Source of the DNA: Allodiplogaster sudhausi
Lineage: Eukaryota > Nematoda > Chromadorea > Rhabditida > Diplogasteridae
DNA length: 64,000 nt
NCBI GenBank assembly: GCA_945643635.1
Contig: CALZFC010000001.1
Location: 2,641,501 to 2,705,500 of the forward strand
Direction: 5' to 3'
Of this stretch, positions 58,804-64,000 are shown piece by piece. Under the pieces are notes generated by a model. The model saw only the letters and a list, made by a program, of their open reading frames with translations. It searched no databases and was not told the DNA's origin. Within the stretch, counting starts at the first letter, position 1, and every line of letters starts with the position of its first letter. Both the position numbers and the translations under genes were made by a program.

Positions 58804-59623
58804 AGAGGGAGTGAGAATGAGAGAGAGAGCGAGAGAGAGTGAGAGAGTGAGAGAGTGAGAGAGTGAGAGAGTGAGAGAGTGAGAGAGTGAGAGAGTGAGA
58901 GTGAGAGAGTGAGAGAGTGTGTAAAAACAAAATGGGGATCCATGGATAGAAGATAGTGGTCACATGTTTACGTGTGACCAGCCGAATGAGTAGCAGCAAG
59001 GCGTAAACAAACAAGGCGGATAGAGAGATGGAGGGGTAGAGAGAGGGAGAGAGAGGAAGAGAGCGAGAGAAAGCGCGAGAGAGAGAGGAAGTGAGAGGGA
59101 GAGAGGGAGACAGAGAGAGAAAGCGAGAGAGAGAGAGAGAGAGAGAGAAAGCGGCACTACTTAAGGGAGGCGCATGTGTAAAGGAGATCAACACGAGTGT
59201 GAAGAAGTCCACCAAAAAGAGAAGCGACGGTGACTCCGCGGTGCAGGTTAGAGAAATAGAGAGAAAGGATCTGGGAGAGAGAGAGGTAGAGAAATAAGGT
59301 AAGAGAGAGAGAGAGAGAAAGAGAGGGAGACGGAGACGGAGAATGAGAAAAATGAACGAGATATAATTTTTTTTGCTGGTTAGGTTTATTTTACCATAAT
59401 TTCAGCTCATCAATTTTCCAAAGAAGTACATCATAAACAACGAGAAGTACGAAGACTATCTGCTGGAGGAAAAAACTATTCGGAGAGGAAAAAACAGAAA
59501 GAAGTCAACTTCCATTTCTGGAACCCACTTCTGGAACCTATGCGCATACCCATGGTGGTGGTAGACGTTTTTCCACTGCTGCTTATTGTCATCGTTGTCC
59601 TTTCTGTTCTGATTTTGATTTAA
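58740..59623 (+). pseudogene. sHSP-derived chimeric unit F
   Basis: Exon 1 ends GGTGACTCCGCGGTGCAG (donor after 59248). In the sHSP frame it reads KKSTKKRSDGDSAVQ and continues into exon 2 (from 59406) as LINFPKKYIINNEKYEDYLL, so the VQ-LIN junction of the heat-shock genes is kept. In another frame exon 2 is open for 72 codons and ends NFHFWNPLLEPMRIP then VVVDVFPLLLIVIVVLSVLI. The upstream box reads GTAGCAGCAAGGCG and has lost its TATA. This is the cleanest copy for comparing both frames. Confidence 0.6.
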
Positions 59624-60123
59624 ACTAATCAAATATCCACCTAAGGATTATATAGAGACCATAACGAGCGAGAAAAAAGATGTTTTCCAACAGTAACCTA
59701 CAGTAACTTGAAAATAAAGTCTGAATAAAAAAATACATGTTGCTCTTTTTCCTTACACCAGATTCTGGCGACTTTCAAATGATTGTCCCGGATGGAATGC
59801 ACTTAAACATTTCATTGATTACTGTACATGTACTTAATTTGTTTTATCACCAAAAGCACCTCCCATTGCTCCTCCTTCCAGTGTCCGTTACAGGTTGTGC
59901 CGATTTCACCGAAACCGCTCATGGAGCCTCATTGTCAGTTGAGTAGACCCACTAAATAACCGTGCAATGCAGCACAAATGAGTACACAAACAAGTGAACA
60001 TAGAAACAGATGGACTTTCAACTAAAGACAAGCTCTGAAAGCTCTCGATTTTTTTTAAAGCTTTAGACACTTTGTATGAAGATAAAGAAAGAGAAAAGCA
60101 TTTGCGCGCGAGAGAATTTGAAT

Positions 60124-60235
60124 TATGCACTTTCCCGCCAATTTTTTTACATTTAAATGGCGAGGACATGTCGACATAGTCAGGAAGTGCGATACGAATG
60201 CATCGGAGTAATGCTTGCCAAGGTTGAAGGGACCC
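60124..60235 (-). pseudogene. Relic of sHSP exon 4
   Basis: On the minus strand LPDYVDMSS and the nucleotide blocks TTGGCAAGCATTAC, GTCGACATGTCCTCGC and TTGGCGGGAAAGTG align with exon 4 and the 3' UTR of sHSP B and C. The frame is broken. It lies downstream of the inverted unit G, where the ancestral heat-shock exon would be expected. Confidence 0.7.
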
Positions 60236-60559
60236 CTTTAATGAAAACAAGTCAATAAACAAATCAGTAAACCAGTCATTAAACAAGCCTTCAAGTTTTC
60301 TCGTTCATATGGACATTGGGAGTTGGAAGCTCTTCGCAATTGTTTTGCGAATTCACAATCGGTGGAGGGTGGTTGGCCTATTCGGTTACTCAAAAATTGC
60401 GAGAGAAGAAGTTTCCCCCCAAAATCAGCAAGTGTTATTTGGTGCGAGGAACACGAATATCAAGTTTATTTTTTTATTCAGATTTCATTTTCAAGTTACT
60501 GCAAAAATATTTTCTACTCATTCTTTGTTAAGCAGCCATCTGTGGTAACTTAATGCGTG

Positions 60560-61450
60560 AAACACGAATAGTTTTCCAGTAAAATTAGAAAAGAAAGGAC
60601 AACAATGACAACAATCAGCACTGGAAAAAACTTCAACCAGCATGGGTACTGGTTCCAGAAGTGGGTTCCAGAAATGGGTTCCAGAAGTGGGTTCCAGATG
60701 TGGGTTCTCAAAGTGGAAGTGATAACTTCTCTCTGTTTTTCCTCCGAACAGATTCCTCCACAGGAACTCGGTCAGATATGCCACACTTCTTCTTCGGAAA
60801 ATTGATGAGCTTAAATTATTGGCAAATTAACGTTAGCAGTAAAATGTTTTTTTTAATATATTCGGTTCTTTTTATTTGGCTGCTCGCTCACATTTTTTGA
60901 GTTTTCTATAAATAAAGTTAAATAGTAGATTCGAAATCCTTATTATATTGCTCTTTATTGAGCCAACTTTCGCTAAATCAAGCATACTCGCTCTCTCTCT
61001 CTCTCTCTTTCTCTCTCTAACTTCACTCCTCTCTCTTTCTCTGTCTCCCTCTCTTTCTGTCCTGCTTAGATTCTTTCTCTACATTTCTCTCTCTTCTACT
61101 CTCTTCTTTCTATTTCTCTAACCTGTACCGCGGTGTCACCAGTCTCTTCTCTTTTTGGAGGTCAGCTTCACAGTCGTGTTGATCTCTCCTACTCGTACGC
61201 CTCCCTAAATAGTGCCGCTCTCTCTCTCTCTCTCTCTCTTCCTCTCTTTCTCTTTCTCTCCCTCTCTCTCTCACTTCCTCTTTCTCTCCCTCTCTCTCTC
61301 TCTCTCTTCCTCTCTCTCTCTTTCTCTCCCTCTCTCTCTCTCACTTCCTCTTTCTCTCCCTCTCTCACTCTCTCCCTCTCCCTTTCTCTCTCTCCTCCTT
61401 GTTTACAGCAGCTCTATTTTTATGCTGCCACTGATACGGCTGGTGACAAG
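60560..61450 (-). pseudogene. sHSP-derived chimeric unit G, inverted
   Basis: Read on the minus strand: box CAGCATAAAAATAGAGCTG (about 61424-61406), CT/GA tract, GGCACTATTTAGGGAGG, exon-1 end GGTGACACCGCGGTACAG (donor before 61121), then exon 2 from 60809: YLTEFLWRNLFGGKTERSYH and EPTSGTHFWNPLLEPVP, then VEVF. A one-base T insertion knocks the hydrophobic tail out of frame. Four tandem CTGGAACCCACTT units widen the FWNP segment. The head-to-head junction with unit H is near 61440. Confidence 0.65.
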
Positions 61451-61768
61451 TAGACGTGTGACAGAGAAAGAAAGAAAAAGGGAGAGAGAGTTGTTAGAGA
61501 GAGATGGAGAGAGAGAGAGAAAGCGAGAGGGAGAGAGAAAAAGAGAGAGAGAGAGCGGCACTACTTAAGGGGGCGCACGAGTTGGGGAAATCAACACGAG
61601 TGTGAAGCAGACAGCCAAAAAGAAGAGACTGGTGACTCTTCTTTTTGGCTGTCTGCAGGTTAGAGAAATAGTGAGAAAGGGTATGAGAGAGAGGCAGAGA
61701 AAGAATCTAAGGGGGAGAGAAAGAGATTGAGACAGAGGAAGAGAGAGAGAGAGAAAGGAAGAGAGAGG

Positions 61769-61817
<49 letters not shown>

Positions 61818-62235
61818 AGAGAGCGCGAGTATTGGAGATTGCGAAAGTTGGCTCAATAAAGAGCAGTATAATAAGGATTTTGAATCTGCCATTTAACTTT
61901 ATTTATACTCGATAGAAAAGCCAAAATGAGAGTGGAAAGCAAAATAAAAAGAAACAGAAATAAATTTTTTGCTTGTAAGGTTTACTTGCACATTATTTCA
62001 GTTCATCAATTTTCCAAAGAAGTACGTCATAAACAACGCGAGAAGTACGAAGTGTCTATCTGACCGATTTCCTGCATAAGGAAACAACAGTTCGGAGAGG
62101 AAAAACAGAAAGGAGTCACTTCCACAAGAAGTCAATTCCACTTCTGGAGAACCTATACCCATGCTGATTGCAGTTTTTCCACTGCTGATTCTTATCATTG
62201 TTGTTTTTTATGTTGTGATTTTTCTGCAATAATAA
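61440..62235 (+). pseudogene. sHSP-derived chimeric unit H
   Basis: Exon 1 (about 61590-61658) lacks the usual GCGGTGCAG end; instead its own sequence is repeated in inverse, giving a 21-bp hairpin before the GT donor. Exon 2 from 62002 shows the family blocks and ends SGEPIP, MLIAVFPLLILIIVVFYVV then a stop at about 62231. It shares its promoter region, head to head, with unit G. Confidence 0.6.
61607..61656. repeat. Perfect 21-bp hairpin across an exon-1 end
   Basis: GCAGACAGCCAAAAAGAAGAG, loop ACTGGTGA and the exact inverse. The left arm is the normal exon-1 sequence of the family; the right arm replaces its last bases up to the donor. Confidence 0.9.
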
Positions 62236-62574
62236 TCAAATATCAAGGATGATTTACAAGACCGGCATAACGAGCGAAAAAAAAGAAGATGTTTTTCCGT
62301 ATGCCTACAATAGCTTGAAAATAACGTCGGAAAAAAATTAACTTGATCTTCGTGTTCGTCGCCCTCTTATGATTTTGTGGAAACTGTTTTTTTCTCTCTC
62401 TCGCAATGGGGCTTTTGTAACCGAATAAAAACACCCTATTGTGGACTCAGGAAATATTGGCGAAGTGAACACCTTCCAACACGTTCTTGTCGCATCTAAT
62501 CACATATAAACTGAAAAAGCTAAAAGGTTCGCGCTTTGGTGATGTACATGATTGCTATTTTTTACTTTGTTTGC

Positions 62575-63532
62575 TCGAGTCTGGGACAGATGCAGCAAAG
62601 ATATGATAAAGAGAGAGAGAGAGAGAGAGAGAGGGAGTGAGAGTGAGAATGAGTGAGAGTGGGTGGCAGGGAGAGGGAGTGAGAGTGAGTGAGAGTGAGT
62701 GACAGAGAGAGAGAGATAGAGTGATAGATTGGGCAAAAAACTAATTGGGGATCCATGGAAAGAAAACAGTGGTCACAAGTCTACGTGTGACCAGACAGCA
62801 TAAAAATAGAGCTGTTGTGACAAGCGTAGTAAATAAGGCAGAGAGAGAGGGAGGGAGAGAGAGGAGAGAGGGAGAGAGAGAGAGAGTGAGTGAGAGCGGC
62901 ACTACTTAAGGAGGTGCACGAGTAGAGGGGATCAACACGTGTGTGAAGGAGTCCACCAAAAAGAGAAGAGACGACTGGTCACTTCGCGGAGCAGGTTAGA
63001 TAAATAGAGGGAAAGGTAGAGATAGAAGCGAAGGGGAGAGAAAGAGAGGGAGAGGGAGACAGAGAAAGAGAGAAAAAGGAAGAGGGAGAAGTTAGATAGA
63101 AATAGAGCGAGAGAGAGTGAGAAAGAAAGAGAGATGGCGTGAGCGGGCATGTTTGAGATTGCAAAAGTTGGATCAATAAAAAGCATTTAACCTTATTTAT
63201 ACTCGATAGAAAAGCCAAAATGTGTGAGCGGAAAGCAAAATAAAAAGAACCAAATAGATTTTTTTGTTGGTAAGGTTTATTTGCACATATGTATGTAATT
63301 TCAGCACGACAATTTTCTAAAGAAGAAGTACGTCATAAACAACGGGAAAAGTACGAAGAATATCTGAACCAGTTCCAGCGGGAGGAAAAGTTTTGGAGGC
63401 AAAGCAGAAAGAAGTCACTTCCACTTCTGGAACCCACTTCTGGAACCCTACACGGTGGAAGATGGTGGTTGAAGTTTTTCCACTGCTGATTGTTGCCGTC
63501 ATTGTCCTTTCTGTTCTGATTTTGCTTTAAAC
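62575..63532 (+). pseudogene. sHSP-derived chimeric unit I
   Basis: Box CAGCATAAAAATAG near 62807, GGCACTACTTAAGGAGG near 62897, exon-1 end GGTCACTTCGCGGAGCAG, GA-rich intron, exon 2 from 63305. One frame gives SKEEVRHKQREKYEEYLNQF and RKKSLPLLEPTSGT; the other ends FWNPTRWK, MVVEVFPLLIVAVIVLSVL. Both readings match unit E, which shows that the two frames are conserved together. Confidence 0.6.
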
Positions 63533-63830
63533 TAATCAAATAAGTTTGTTTTCCGTATACTTTCAGTAACTTGAAAACAATTACTGAATAAAAAATAAAC
63601 TTAATATTCGTGTTCCTCGCACCAAATAATCCCGCTTTATTTTCTCTAAGAATTTTGCGTGGCCAGAGTTTAATGTGGTATGCCATTCGTTGTCTGCCTA
63701 ATGACATGCTGATAATATGGTAAATCCATGTAGTTCGGATGATTGAAGGATTCGGATGATTCCACAAAATACTGACGGGACCTACCCAAGTGTTTTTTCT
63801 TCATTTGGCATAGTGTCAACATATATAGAA

Positions 63831-63901
63831 AGGATGAGATGTAAAAGATGGAGTAGATGTAAATTATAGATACCTCTACTCCATCTTTTACATCTCATCC
63901 T
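63831..63901. repeat. Perfect 27-bp hairpin
   Basis: AGGATGAGATGTAAAAGATG plus seven further bases, a 17-base loop and the exact inverse. Total 71 nt. It could be a tiny palindromic repeat or a precursor-like RNA; nothing decides between them. Confidence 0.85.
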
Positions 63902-64000
63902 ATCTAAAAGTGCCCCGAGAAGTAGCATAAGAACTTTCAAATTTCAAATGGAAGTATGTACTATATTGTTATTTTATTTGCATTCTTCTAATAAACATTT

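Overview
The window looks like nuclear DNA of a nematode. Genes are split into many short exons with TTTNCAG-like acceptors and AT-rich introns, and the families recognised are nematode-typical: a DUF288/STELLO-type membrane protein, a chymotrypsin-like protease of DUF316 type, cytosolic sulfotransferases, HSP-12-like small heat-shock proteins and a seven-TM receptor of chemoreceptor type. The species cannot be named from sequence alone. All exon models were built by hand from reading frame, splice signals and phase; none has transcript support.

Layout. 1-70 is the end of one exon of a second DUF288 gene. 71-12170 is a graveyard of mobile elements: a TA-flanked fold-back, a Tc1-like long-TIR element, a dead Merlin (ISXO2-type) transposon, a young gag-only LTR element with 525-bp LTRs and a 5'-truncated LINE. 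12317-19375 is a 21-exon DUF288 gene (about 808 aa). 19785-23448 (minus) is a serine protease with a readable catalytic triad and a TTAA-flanked fold-back element in one intron. 23845-25860 has a small secreted-protein candidate, a tiny duplicated ORF and a sulfotransferase relic.

26385-38307 is a sulfotransferase cluster: two complete ten-exon genes head to head (minus 26385-31043 and plus 32686-35874, 325 and 324 aa, with nine of ten exon lengths equal) and a deleted third copy. One gene has a fold-back element in the TTAA of a splice acceptor. The other has one 22 bp past its stop codon, and the sister gene preserves the empty site.

40672-50815 holds three tandem small heat-shock genes, with a 2.4-kb fold-back between the first two. 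The last two belong to a segmental duplication that includes a seven-TM receptor gene (52385-54460) and a dead fragment of it (48980-49157). 55125-63540 holds six more units with the same promoter, GA tracts and exon-1 end, but in which the crystallin exons are replaced by one exon ending in a conserved hydrophobic tail. One unit is inverted and still has a relic of the old crystallin exon.

Themes: clustered tandem duplication (DUF288, sulfotransferase, sHSP, receptor); several families of long inverted-repeat elements, two of them carrying tRNA-like sequences; GC-AG introns; and (GA)n tracts around every sHSP-type exon 1. The most unusual items are the sHSP-derived chimeric units and the two TTAA elements lying at 3' splice sites.
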